DNA of 39,672 nt from a virus: IMG/VR virus record IMGVR_UViG_3300003691_000024, positions 1 to 39,672 of that record. One strand, written 5' to 3'. The notes under the pieces were generated by a model that had not been told where the DNA came from, ran no database searches, and was given only the letters and a program-made list of their open reading frames with translations. Position 1 is the stretch's first letter. Every line of letters starts with the position of its first letter. Of the stretch, positions 6,952-13,670 are shown piece after piece. Made by a program: the position numbers and the translations under genes.

Positions 6952-8877
6952 GTGCAAATAGAGGAGAGAGAATATCAGGTTGAGGCTCATGAAAAAACCA
7001 TGCCAGCCCTAATGCAAGGCCTCCCTGTACTGATCCAGAGCCCTACCCGTTCCGGTAAGTCCATAATGATGGCCAAGGTCGTTAGGGACTTAATGAGAAT
7101 GATTCCCAATTTCAGATGTGTAATCTTGATTGACCGGGAACTCTTAGTTAGACAGTTAGCGCAAACGGTGGCGACGGTTTGCGGGTTCATTCCTGGTATC
7201 GCATGCGGTTCTGTGAGCAGTCGAAAAGATTATGGTCAATACTGCACAGTAGCATCAAGACAGACCATAATTAATGATCTTGGCAGGGTTGAGCCTTTCA
7301 ACTTGATCATCCTTGATGAGGCCCATTTATTAGGTTGTCAGGATGTCGCAAAAAAGCAAACTCAATACGAGACGATAATAACAACGCTTATAGGGTACAA
7401 TAAGAACACCCGCATGCTTGGGTATACCGCAACCCCTTGGGGCCTCTCATACGGGTTTCTCTATGGCGATAACAACAAAGAAACATGCACCCCATGGTTT
7501 TCTGAGTTGACGCATAAAATAACCTATAAAGAATTACTCGACAATAAAAGACTGGCCCCCATGGGCGGAGTAATAATTGAAGATGGAACAGACCTATCTC
7601 AAGTGAGTATAACGGCTGGAGAGTTCAATCTCTCCGAGCTTTCAGCTGAAAAATGCAAGCATGTCAAAACTGTTCCGCTGGCAGTTGAAGAGTACGCGGT
7701 AGATCATAGTTTTATTATTATTTTTTGCATTGACGTAAAACATATAAACGAGGTTGTTGAAGCTCTGAATGATAAAGGTATACCGGCAACGGCATATCAC
7801 AGCAAGCAAAAAAAAGCAGCGCAAAAAAAAGCTCTTAACGGGTACAAATCAGGGCTATATCGTTGCATCGTTACCGCTTTAATGTTGGCCATAGGATTTG
7901 ACCATGCAGCTACCTCCTGTGTTATCTGGCTGAGAGACACGCTTTCTTCTGCTTTTTTCTTACAGGGAATCTGTCGTTGCATGACTTTCCTTCCCGGAAA
8001 GAAAGCGTTATTGATAGATATTACCAAGAGCAGCAGAAAGCATTTAAGGTATAAGAACGGTATCTTTGACCTTGACGACCCTATTGTCAAGATTCCGCAA
8101 GTCAAGAAAAAAGATAAGGACAGAGGAGACGAAAAGCCAAGAGAGGCACCGTTTAAAATTTGCGAGGGATCAACGAGCCGTGCCCATTCTTGTCAGGAAT
8201 GCGGAAAGCCTTTTTCTGTAGCTCAGTATAGGCAAGCTATTGATGATAACGAGTCTCAATGCCCTTTCTGTTCTTCCAGGTTGCTGGAAGAACTCACGCT
8301 GCTGAGCCTTGCTGACCCCGTGCCATGCAAGTCGAGAATGCACCCCGTGACGATGATCTGTCCTGACTGTGGCTTTGAGTACGAGCAGTTGATTGCAAAG
8401 GAATTACCTGCAATGAGGGAAGTCAGTTTTGACGAAATAGCGCCAGACCCTCCTGAGTGGCTTGACGTGGTCGAATTTGAGATTGATATTTACGAAGGGC
8501 GCAAGGGAAAGAGGATGCTCAGATTAACGCTCACTCTGAACGAGGAGCGACTGGCCACGGCAAAGAGCAGTAACGCATGGGAGTATATCTGTATTCCTCC
8601 TGAGTACGAAGGGAAAGCCGCCTGGTATGGCGAACAAAAATGGGAAAAATATTGCCCTGATTGTGGCTTTCACCCTGAAGATTTAAACTTGTCTCTCTGG
8701 ACAGCGCAAGAGAGCTTTGACCGACCCATAAAAGTTCTTGCAAGTATAAATAAAAACGGATACTACGAGATTTCAGATATTGAATTTGATAGAGTCGAAG
8801 AGACCTTCGAAGACGATTTTGAAGATTTTCAATCATTGTCAGGGGAAGAGTCTTGCGGCGAAGATGTTCCGTTCTGA
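6952..8877 (+). CDS. SF2 (DEAH-type) helicase with zinc ribbons and SSB-like C-terminal tip
   Basis: 641 aa from a GTG with GAGGAG upstream. Motif I PTRSGKS (about residues 31-37), motif II LDEAH, motif III YTATPWG, and a second RecA domain (residues about 240-370) with QGICRC as motif VI area. Residues about 400-490 hold CQECGKPF...CPFC and CPDCGFEYE, and a further CPDCGF lies near 575, all zinc-ribbon-like. This is the usual phage ResIII/UvsW-like helicase layout, used for fork remodelling or branch migration. The extreme C terminus, CGEDVPF after an acidic stretch, closely resembles the SSB tail DDDIPF that recruits partner proteins. It closes the replication operon. Confidence 0.9.
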   Translation: MQIEEREYQVEAHEKTMPALMQGLPVLIQSPTRSGKSIMMAKVVRDLMRMIPNFRCVILIDRELLVRQLAQTVATVCGFIPGIACGSVSSRKDYGQYCTVASRQTIINDLGRVEPFNLIILDEAHLLGCQDVAKKQTQYETIITTLIGYNKNTRMLGYTATPWGLSYGFLYGDNNKETCTPWFSELTHKITYKELLDNKRLAPMGGVIIEDGTDLSQVSITAGEFNLSELSAEKCKHVKTVPLAVEEYAVDHSFIIIFCIDVKHINEVVEALNDKGIPATAYHSKQKKAAQKKALNGYKSGLYRCIVTALMLAIGFDHAATSCVIWLRDTLSSAFFLQGICRCMTFLPGKKALLIDITKSSRKHLRYKNGIFDLDDPIVKIPQVKKKDKDRGDEKPREAPFKICEGSTSRAHSCQECGKPFSVAQYRQAIDDNESQCPFCSSRLLEELTLLSLADPVPCKSRMHPVTMICPDCGFEYEQLIAKELPAMREVSFDEIAPDPPEWLDVVEFEIDIYEGRKGKRMLRLTLTLNEERLATAKSSNAWEYICIPPEYEGKAAWYGEQKWEKYCPDCGFHPEDLNLSLWTAQESFDRPIKVLASINKNGYYEISDIEFDRVEETFEDDFEDFQSLSGEESCGEDVPF

Positions 8878-8957
8878 TTTTTTTCTGTGCAAAATTACTT
8901 TTTCTGTGCTATAAAAAATAATCGTTAACTGCAAAAAAAAAGAGGAGATAATAACAT

Positions 8958-9428
8958 ATGCCTAGAAAAACAGCACTCCAAACAGCCCTTGAGGCTGATG
9001 AAAAATCCCTCCTGAGTGAGATAAAAACGCTAACTGATGAAATTCATGTTGTCGAGAGCGACGACATGATCGTAAACAATAAAATGGTCACGTCATCAAG
9101 GAAGCGACGACTTAAAACGCTTGTGGAGGCAGCGAAACAGCGAAGAATACGCATTAACAACAATGAAGAACCGGAAATTGTTTTATTGACAGGCAATGAC
9201 CTTACATTGCAAAAATTTCATACTTTTGCAAAAAGATTTTGCATGATATGTAAAAAACATAAGACAACGAAAAAATCATTACCCTGTTATATAAGGGGCG
9301 GGTTGCAGAGGATTTCTGCATACCCACAAGGGCTAGAGAGCGGACGTTTCAAGCAGCCAGCAGAAATAATTAAATATAGAGACGGTGGAATCATATGCAC
9401 CGCCCTGGTTGAGAAAAAGAAAATATAG
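8958..9428 (+). CDS. Basic hypothetical protein, 156 aa
   Basis: Strongly basic, with an N-terminal helical region (residues 1-55) and a basic RKRRLKTL segment, then MICKKHK near residue 95. May bind nucleic acid. AGAGGAGA lies about 10 bases upstream of the ATG. A near-perfect 10-bp hairpin (9045-9054 with 9059-9068, loop AGAG) lies in the coding sequence. The intergenic stretch before it has TATAAA at 8911-8916 in the same GTGCTATAAA context as the operon promoter at 3227, which suggests a separate promoter, though no good -35 is seen. Confidence 0.65.
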   Translation: MPRKTALQTALEADEKSLLSEIKTLTDEIHVVESDDMIVNNKMVTSSRKRRLKTLVEAAKQRRIRINNNEEPEIVLLTGNDLTLQKFHTFAKRFCMICKKHKTTKKSLPCYIRGGLQRISAYPQGLESGRFKQPAEIIKYRDGGIICTALVEKKKI

Positions 9429-9451
9429 ACATCTCCACCCGTTGGTGATAT

Positions 9452-9518
9452 AAATACATTTGCAGTAGCTCCGGCGGTTCCGAATCCGCGACCTGGGAAC
9501 AGGTATCGATTTGTATTT
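9452..9518 (+). ncRNA. Candidate structured RNA with pseudoknot, upstream of the lipoprotein gene
   Basis: Outer stem AAATACA (9452-9458) with TGTATTT (9512-9518). Inside are two hairpins: GCGG/CCGC (9474-9477, 9486-9489) with an 8-base loop, and ACCTG/CAGGT (9491-9495, 9500-9504) with a GGAA tetraloop. GTTCC (9477-9481) is fully complementary to GGAAC (9496-9500), so the two loops could form a pseudoknot. It lies 46 bases before the lipoprotein start. It looks like a cis-regulatory element or small ribozyme-like fold but matches no class I recognise. Confidence 0.55.
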
Positions 9519-9564
9519 TTTATAAATAATCGGTGCTACCATTTTTTTTAAACGGAGAAAGGTT

Positions 9565-10239
9565 ATGAATAAAAAACAATTCTGCGGCATGGTCACGGTG
9601 TGGTCGGTCTCGTTCTTGCTCGGAGGACAGTTTCTTTTTGGTTGCGCCCCCATGAAGGCAGCGCAAGAGCAATGGGGAGCCTCTTCCGTTGCTACCATTC
9701 AAGAACAGGGAAAAACAGATAGGGAGTTCCTAGTCCAGCAAGGAAAGTGTAATGATTGCTCGGAAAAAGAAACAACCACCATTGAGGCTCCGGCATCTCT
9801 GAATATTCCAACAAAAAAAACAGTCATACAGAAACATACAAGGTTTATTCTCGGGGAAGGGGAAACTACGATTCCAGAGAAAACCATAGAGGAGACAGAC
9901 CACGCCGCCCTCTCTGTCTTGGTAATGGGAGAAGCGTTAAAAGTCCTTGCTGGGGCACTGAACAAAAACAATAACCTACAGTCTAATAATAATAGTTCTC
10001 AACAGCAAAAGAGAATCGTTTATAAAACCGTGCCTCAGCCAAAAGTTGACACCATTTCAGGCATTATCGGGGCAGGCGGTGACGCTGTCGCTAAACAGAG
10101 CTGGGTAGGAAATATTTTTCAATGGGGCCTAGTGATGAGCGGCATGAAAGATATTGCCCGCGCTCCGAACTATATCGTGAACAATAGCAATAATCCAGAA
10201 ACAATCACAGTAAAAACCACAACAGGAGTTGAACAGTAA
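9565..10239 (+). CDS. Putative phage lipoprotein, 224 aa
   Basis: Lys-rich start, hydrophobic segment and lipobox LFGC at residues about 24-27 indicate lipid attachment and export. The mature part has CNDCSE near residue 63, a helical alanine/leucine segment (about 115-135), Asn/Gln-rich low complexity (NNNLQSNNNSSQQQ), then a Gly-rich region. Start follows AAACGGAGAAAGG. It overlaps the next gene (TAATG). Candidate roles are superinfection exclusion or an outer-membrane lysis component; neither is shown. The structured RNA just upstream may regulate it. Confidence 0.7.
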   Translation: MNKKQFCGMVTVWSVSFLLGGQFLFGCAPMKAAQEQWGASSVATIQEQGKTDREFLVQQGKCNDCSEKETTTIEAPASLNIPTKKTVIQKHTRFILGEGETTIPEKTIEETDHAALSVLVMGEALKVLAGALNKNNNLQSNNNSSQQQKRIVYKTVPQPKVDTISGIIGAGGDAVAKQSWVGNIFQWGLVMSGMKDIARAPNYIVNNSNNPETITVKTTTGVEQ

Positions 10240-10508
10240 TGGAAATCACGGAAACATCAATCAAGGAGCAGTCTAAAGTTGTTGCAAATTTAGGTGTCGA
10301 ACTGCAACAACTCGAACAGCAAGGGGTTGCGGGATATCAGAAGCAGCTAAAAAGAATGGAGGATATTGCTTTGTTACGAATAAAGCATGTTGAAGAAACA
10401 ACAATTTTCAACTACATGGTTACGGCACTAGGGGAAGCGCGGGCAGGGGTAAGGATAAAGGGATTGGTTGTTTCGGATAATACAGGGCAAGCTCCACCGG
10501 AAAGCTAA
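10239..10508 (+). CDS. Small helical hypothetical protein, 89 aa
   Basis: Predicted long amphipathic helix (residues 5-65: VELQQLEQQGVAGYQKQLKR and following) then a short tail; no signal peptide. Start overlaps the lipoprotein stop (TAATG), so it is translationally coupled and probably works with it. Its stop codon lies in the loop of a bidirectional hairpin shared with the convergent gene at 10505. Confidence 0.65.
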   Translation: MEITETSIKEQSKVVANLGVELQQLEQQGVAGYQKQLKRMEDIALLRIKHVEETTIFNYMVTALGEARAGVRIKGLVVSDNTGQAPPES

Positions 10509-10516
10509 AGCTTTCC
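10499..10516. terminator. Bidirectional hairpin holding both convergent stop codons
   Basis: GGAAAGCT, two-base loop, AGCTTTCC: a perfect inverted repeat. The TAA of the plus gene (10506-10508) and the TAG of the minus gene (10505-10507) lie in and beside its loop. On the plus side ATCTTTTTTC follows, so it can act as an intrinsic terminator at the meeting point of the early and late transcripts. Confidence 0.75.
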
Positions 10517-10729
10517 ATCTTTTTTCTTCTGCCAGAATTCAATGGTTTCATTTATATATAGAATTATTAATTCTGGCGGGACATCCGCCTCGCACGATCT
10601 TGTGATAACTTCAAACCAAAGACGCAGAAAGCGCGGCAATTTCCCTGTAAAGTGCTGCGTAGCGTATTCTGATATTTTTCTTTTCTGCGCCGGAGGAATT
10701 GTTGTTCCAGTATAATTTTTTGCGCTCAC
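10505..10729 (-). CDS. Hypothetical protein, 74 aa, last late gene
   Basis: Starts at a GTG that overlaps the upstream ferritin-like stop (GTGA), so it is translationally coupled. Basic N-terminal part and amphipathic helices (LPRFLRLWFEVITR); no family recognised. As partner of the ferritin-like gene, and last gene of the minus-strand block, it may be an accessory of that protein. Confidence 0.65.
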   Translation of the reverse strand: MSAKNYTGTTIPPAQKRKISEYATQHFTGKLPRFLRLWFEVITRSCEADVPPELIILYINETIEFWQKKKDGKL

Positions 10730-11217
10730 TTTTTACTGTAATCTCTGTAAAGCCGTTCGTTCACCATTTCTAGCATGGTATTTTTCGTCTGTACATGGTC
10801 GTCAACTGCTCGAATCTCTCTGATATCATCTTGAAAATGATTCTGAACACCTGCAAGAAATACCCCTGCCGCTCCCACACCTTGACTGATTAACTGTTTT
10901 ACCATCCCGTCAATAACAATACAAGTTGATTCGTCGTGTTTCTTGAGCACACCCACAACGCTGTCAACTCCTGCCCACCCGTTGCTTTGGATAGCTGGAG
11001 CCGCCTGGATAATCGGCTGAAAACCCCTGTCGGATACATACCTGTAAAGCTTCCCGGAGTAATGCCAACGCTCTTTTGCTTCGTTCTCTGCAAATAATTC
11101 AAAACCATTGGCGTCCTTTGAGCGGAACCAATAACAAGCGGCCATATAATGGCGACCTGTCGAGTCAAACTTCCCCGCAACCGAACAGATTAAACCTGCT
11201 ATTTTTTCATCAATCAT
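10726..11217 (-). CDS. Ferritin-like protein, 163 aa
   Basis: The four-helix ferritin pattern is visible against E. coli FtnA by eye: ENEAKERWHYSGKLYRYVSD matches the helix with the ferroxidase E-x-x-H (E50/H53), GFQPII matches GNLPRI after it, KKHDES matches KHEQ, and FLAGVQNHFQDDIREI matches the last helix. Length is that of bacterial ferritin. The first-helix Glu (E17) appears replaced by Arg and Gln127 by Phe, so the diiron site may be weakened; it could bind iron without fast oxidation, or be a structural relative. Follows the terminator at 11248, so expression may be separate from the upstream genes. Ferritin in a phage is rare. Confidence 0.65.
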   Translation of the reverse strand: MIDEKIAGLICSVAGKFDSTGRHYMAACYWFRSKDANGFELFAENEAKERWHYSGKLYRYVSDRGFQPIIQAAPAIQSNGWAGVDSVVGVLKKHDESTCIVIDGMVKQLISQGVGAAGVFLAGVQNHFQDDIREIRAVDDHVQTKNTMLEMVNERLYRDYSKK

Positions 11218-11247
11218 CTTGTTGTATATTTTAATTTTTTATGAAAA

Positions 11248-11277
11248 ATAGCGACCTAAAAAACAATAGGCCGCTAT
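11248..11277 (-). terminator. Intrinsic terminator after the readthrough gene
   Basis: Minus-strand stem ATAGCGGCCTA with TAGGTCGCTAT (one G-U pair) followed by TTTTTC. It closes the transcript just after the TAG that ends the readthrough extension, which supports that extension being part of the gene. Confidence 0.85.
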
Positions 11278-11291
11278 AGTAGAAAATAATA

Positions 11292-11501
11292 CTAACTTGC
11301 CGCCGCTCCTTCTGTGGTCTCAGTTGCCGCCGGTTCTTCTGCTGCTTCCGCTGGCTGAGCAATCGTATCGACTACAGGTCGAGGGCATGGGCCTAAAGTG
11401 TCCCCTGGATGCTCCCGAAGGTGGGCTATTGCGGCTTGAGGCGGTAAGAATAAAGACTGTCCATTATGACATATCTCAACAAGCTCACCACCTCCGCCCG
11501 G
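11292..11501 (-). CDS. In-frame readthrough extension: Gly linker plus CH...HPGD.LG.C domain, 69 aa
   Basis: Directly after the TGA (11502-11504) of the upstream gene, the same frame stays open for 69 codons to a TAG at 11292. It has no ATG, GTG or TTG in frame at its beginning, so it can only be made by reading through the TGA. It starts PGGGG, a flexible linker, then LVEICHNGQS, AIAHLREHPGDTLGPC, and a Glu/Ala-rich tail. CH-x(n)-AHL..H.GD.LG.C is a small cysteine domain seen in bacterial surface proteins. An intrinsic terminator follows the TAG. A base-call error or nonsense mutation is the main alternative. Confidence 0.75.
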   Translation of the reverse strand, partial: PGGGGELVEICHNGQSLFLPPQAAIAHLREHPGDTLGPCPRPVVDTIAQPAEAAEEPAATETTEGAAAS

Positions 11502-12002
11502 TCAGGCGGGGCGACAAGCAGCCATTGCGGCAGCTACGGCCTGAGCGATCATAGGTGCCATTGCGGCAGCGGTTCCGGCCACGGTAGCGGTAATGTTGTT
11601 TGAATCAACAGCGCGGTCTCGCTCGTCCTTCAGGCGGGAAATCTCGTTATCTTTGATCAGTATTTTTGTTTCGCAGCAACACTCCTTCTGCTCCGCCCGA
11701 ACAGCAGCGATTTCGCGCGTCATTTCAAGGTGCTGCTGTCCTCCGGCTGTTTGCTGCTGAAAGATCATGCCGATCATGTTGGAATTGTTGAACTCTGATC
11801 GTAACTGTGCGTTTCCGCCCCGGATACAATCCTTTGCATCGTCAACAGAATGCTGAATAGTAGCGAGACCAGCAAAAGGAGCCCCGGCGATTCCACCATT
11901 ATTCCAGGCACCACCAACACCAACACCACCACCTACACCACCGTTACCAGCCAGCAAAGACCCTACAGCAATTTCCGTTGCATTCAATGAACTGTCAGAC
12001 AT
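11502..12002 (-). CDS. Gly-rich coiled-coil structural-type protein, 166 aa, with leaky UGA
   Basis: Start at 12000-12002 chosen because CAGGAG lies 8 bases upstream. Residues about 18-40 are Gly/Val-rich (GGVGGGVGVGGAWNNGG), 60-130 helical with a Cys triplet (KECCCETK) and charged coiled coil, and the C-terminal 35 residues Ala/Met-rich. No family recognised. It ends at a TGA followed by C and lying in a possible CCGCC/GGCGG hairpin loop; the frame continues for 69 codons after it. The protein resembles a virion decoration or host-range accessory: a core protein plus a minority readthrough form carrying a surface domain, as in Q-beta A1. That role is inference. Confidence 0.7.
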   Translation of the reverse strand: MSDSSLNATEIAVGSLLAGNGGVGGGVGVGGAWNNGGIAGAPFAGLATIQHSVDDAKDCIRGGNAQLRSEFNNSNMIGMIFQQQTAGGQQHLEMTREIAAVRAEQKECCCETKILIKDNEISRLKDERDRAVDSNNITATVAGTAAAMAPMIAQAVAAAMAACRPA

Positions 12003-12094
12003 TTTTTCTTCTCCTGAATTTTCCATTATTAAAATAACTCCTTAAGTTAAAAAGAATAGCTATCGTCTAGCTCCTTTAACTGTAAGCGCAATCC

Positions 12095-12105
12095 AGGAGG
12101 TGATC
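12095..12105 (-). promoter_or_regulatory. 16S 3'-end mimic in the leader of the readthrough gene
   Basis: On the minus strand the leader contains GATCACCTCCT, an 11-base copy of the 16S rRNA anti-Shine-Dalgarno tail. It could pair with the AAGGAG sequences further down the same leader and sequester a ribosome binding site. No plus-strand start codon is placed to use the complementary perfect Shine-Dalgarno. Confidence 0.35.
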
Positions 12106-12136
12106 AATCTATATTACTGTTATGACTGTGCATTTT

Positions 12137-12167
12137 ATCGACAGTTACGGAAGATTGTCGATTTTTT
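12137..12167 (+). terminator. Plus-strand intrinsic terminator-like hairpin
   Basis: ATCGACA (12137-12143) pairs with TGTCGAT (12156-12162) around a 12-base loop, followed by a T run to 12167. No plus gene ends here, so it may stop antisense transcription or end a small RNA. Confidence 0.5.
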
Positions 12168-12218
12168 CCCCAAGTGCCTATGTATTCAGGCATGGCAATT
12201 GCAGTATGAAAAGCACAA

Positions 12219-12251
12219 AAAAAACCTACTCAATCAAATGAGTAGGTTTTT
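12219..12251. terminator. Bidirectional intrinsic terminator
   Basis: CCTACTCA/TGAGTAGG stem with a 6-base loop, extended by A and T runs on both sides. On the minus strand it follows the gene ending at 12276, so the readthrough gene at 12002 probably has its own promoter or depends on readthrough. No convincing -35/-10 pair was found in 12027-12218. Confidence 0.85.
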
Positions 12252-12275
12252 GCAAAACAGGAGAAAAAACAATTA

Positions 12276-12824
12276 TTATCTTTCTCTTTTCTCCTGTCTT
12301 TTCAACGTGGTATTCAGGCCAGAAATTCGAGCCCCAACAGAATTGAAGGAAGTTGCTGAATTTTTCAATTGCTCGACAACTTCCGTGACCAACCGAACGG
12401 CAATTTCCTGGTGATCATTAGTCGGCAATTCTTGCGGCCAGTCGTCCCCGGCATCTTCTACCCTGGTGGCCTGCTCTGGAGACAGTGGCCAGATATTTTC
12501 AATATTATCTTCCCACTTGTTTAACCTCCAACGGTGCGGCTCTTCCTCTCCTCTGAAATTCAAGGAATAAAAAATAACCATTCCGGTTCCAGGGCCATTA
12601 CTTGGAGGAATATATCTTGTGATCTTGATAAGTGATACCTCACCGTTTGCCGGGTCCCTCTTATTCGCCCAGTCAAAACCCCCTCCTCGACCGTCCCCGA
12701 AGCGGCCCGACCTGCGATAAGCCTTCCACTCCTTAAACCAAAGAGATAGCCAGCCAAGCGTTGGATTCACACAAAGTGTCATCCATGCCAATACAGCAAT
12801 CCCTGTAAAGTCTATTCCATTCAT
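12276..12824 (-). CDS. Hypothetical protein with N-terminal membrane segment, 182 aa
   Basis: Residues about 6-32 are hydrophobic (TGIAVLAWMTL...LGWLSLWF), followed by a basic juxtamembrane stretch (KEWKAYRRSGR), consistent with an N-out or signal-anchor protein with a cytoplasmic or periplasmic domain of about 145 residues containing several Trp. Start at the ATG 12822-12824 is preferred over GTG 12830 because GGGGGA lies 8 bases before it. It directly follows the frameshifted membrane gene at 12840. In a lysis-type cluster; no endolysin motif is seen and no family is recognised. Confidence 0.65.
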   Translation of the reverse strand: MNGIDFTGIAVLAWMTLCVNPTLGWLSLWFKEWKAYRRSGRFGDGRGGGFDWANKRDPANGEVSLIKITRYIPPSNGPGTGMVIFYSLNFRGEEEPHRWRLNKWEDNIENIWPLSPEQATRVEDAGDDWPQELPTNDHQEIAVRLVTEVVEQLKNSATSFNSVGARISGLNTTLKRQEKRER

Positions 12825-12839
12825 ACTCACAATCCCCCG

Positions 12840-13243
12840 TTATCCTGGAGAAACATCCAAGGTAACATTTTCTCTTGGTCCAAATATTGCTGTAAATTTA
12901 GCGGCAAGAAGAAGCAATAATACTGCCCATGCTCCCCCTCCTGCTATCCAGAGAACAAAGATTTTTTTTTTAATTCTTCAATATCTTCTTCAGCTTCTTT
13001 TTTAAATTCAAGTAATCCATCTATATCCTTGCCTGACTCCGCCATATACTTGACAACAATCAAGTTCATCTTCTGCACTTCTGCCCGAAATTCCTTTATC
13101 TCTTCCAGGACTTCAGTCCCGTGCGCTTTGTTACCTGCCGACTCGGAAGGATAGAGGAGGGGCGGGAATAACAATATAAGGGAAAATAAAATTATGACAC
13201 TTGGTAATATTCTCTTTCTACCGGTTCGAATTCTGGCCCACAT
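12840..13243 (-). CDS. Signal peptide + coiled coil + C-terminal membrane segment; needs -1 shift at A10
   Basis: Frame 0 (13243 to 12944, 99 aa) has an N-terminal hydrophobic segment (VIILFSLILLFPPLLYPS), then a coiled coil (VLEEIKEFRAEVQK to EEDIEELKKK) and stops soon after A10 (12962-12971). The -1 frame from that run, within TT-A-AAA-AAA, continues as FVLWIAGGGAWAVLLLLAAKF, a clear membrane helix, to a TAA at 12840, 15 bases before the next start. A slip at A-AAA-AAA (or an undercalled homopolymer) gives a 130-residue-range protein anchored at both ends, of the kind found in holin/spanin clusters. Starts inside the lipoprotein gene at 13298 in another frame. Confidence 0.6.
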
Positions 13244-13298
13244 GAAGTTATAAGAGTGCTAATAATGATTATTGAGAATAAAAAAAAATCTTCTTCAT
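13192..13298 (-). CDS. Hidden small lipoprotein (o-spanin-like), needs -1 shift in T9
   Basis: ATG at 13296-13298 lies 9 bases after the phage's extended Shine-Dalgarno ACGGAGA. Frame 0 gives only nine codons (MKKIFFYSQ, stop). A -1 shift in the T9 run (13280-13288) gives MKKIFFLFSIIIISTLITSC, a textbook lipoprotein signal with lipobox ITSC, then GPEFEPVEREYYQVS and TAA at 13192. The reading frame overlaps the start of the coiled-coil membrane gene at 13243. A short lipoprotein nested with a coiled-coil membrane protein is the architecture of Rz/Rz1 spanins, so an outer-membrane spanin is likely. Either T10 is undercalled or the run slips. Confidence 0.6.
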
Positions 13299-13325
13299 TA
13301 TACTTTTCTCCGTTTTTTCTTCTTG

Positions 13326-13670
13326 TTACGCGTTACTGTACGTGTTTTGGATCGTGACTATACATCCTACATTCTGTAGGATTGTCTGTGCTGCCTGAAC
13401 ATTACGAGACAGCATAGCGCCGCCAGCCGCAAAGCACCCGACCTCCGTTACTTCTGCCGACGCTGGCATATTCTGGGAAAAACCCTGAATAGTCGCCACC
13501 GGTCCAACGGCACTCGCTCCGACAACAGCAAAGCGGCCCACCGTTGCCACTTCAGCTTCCATAGCAGTATCCCCCAATGCCGCCGCCGTGGTCCCTGTTC
13601 CGATTCCTATCTCCGCAGCAGATGCCGCGTCGTCTGCTGCCATCTGGGCAAGCCCACCATTAGTCTTCAT
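13326..13670 (-). CDS. Ala/Gly-rich hypothetical protein, 114 aa
   Basis: Low-complexity, small-residue-rich protein (ADDAASAAEIGIGTGTTAAA, VGASAVGPVATIQG) with two cysteines in VGC contexts. Composition and the ATIQ motif recall the N-terminal part of the protein at 12002, suggesting virion-associated proteins of similar type. Overlaps the upstream gene by 11 bases. No family recognised. Confidence 0.6.
   Translation of the reverse strand: MKTNGGLAQMAADDAASAAEIGIGTGTTAAALGDTAMEAEVATVGRFAVVGASAVGPVATIQGFSQNMPASAEVTEVGCFAAGGAMLSRNVQAAQTILQNVGCIVTIQNTYSNA

Noticed and set aside
9036-9068. CTGATGA followed by a hairpin, reminiscent of a hammerhead ribozyme
   Set aside because: The required GAAA and third stem are missing; it lies in a coding frame.
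12100-12414. Plus-strand frame starting beside a perfect Shine-Dalgarno
   Set aside because: Its GTG lies inside the Shine-Dalgarno itself and the frame runs through two terminators and antisense to a better gene.
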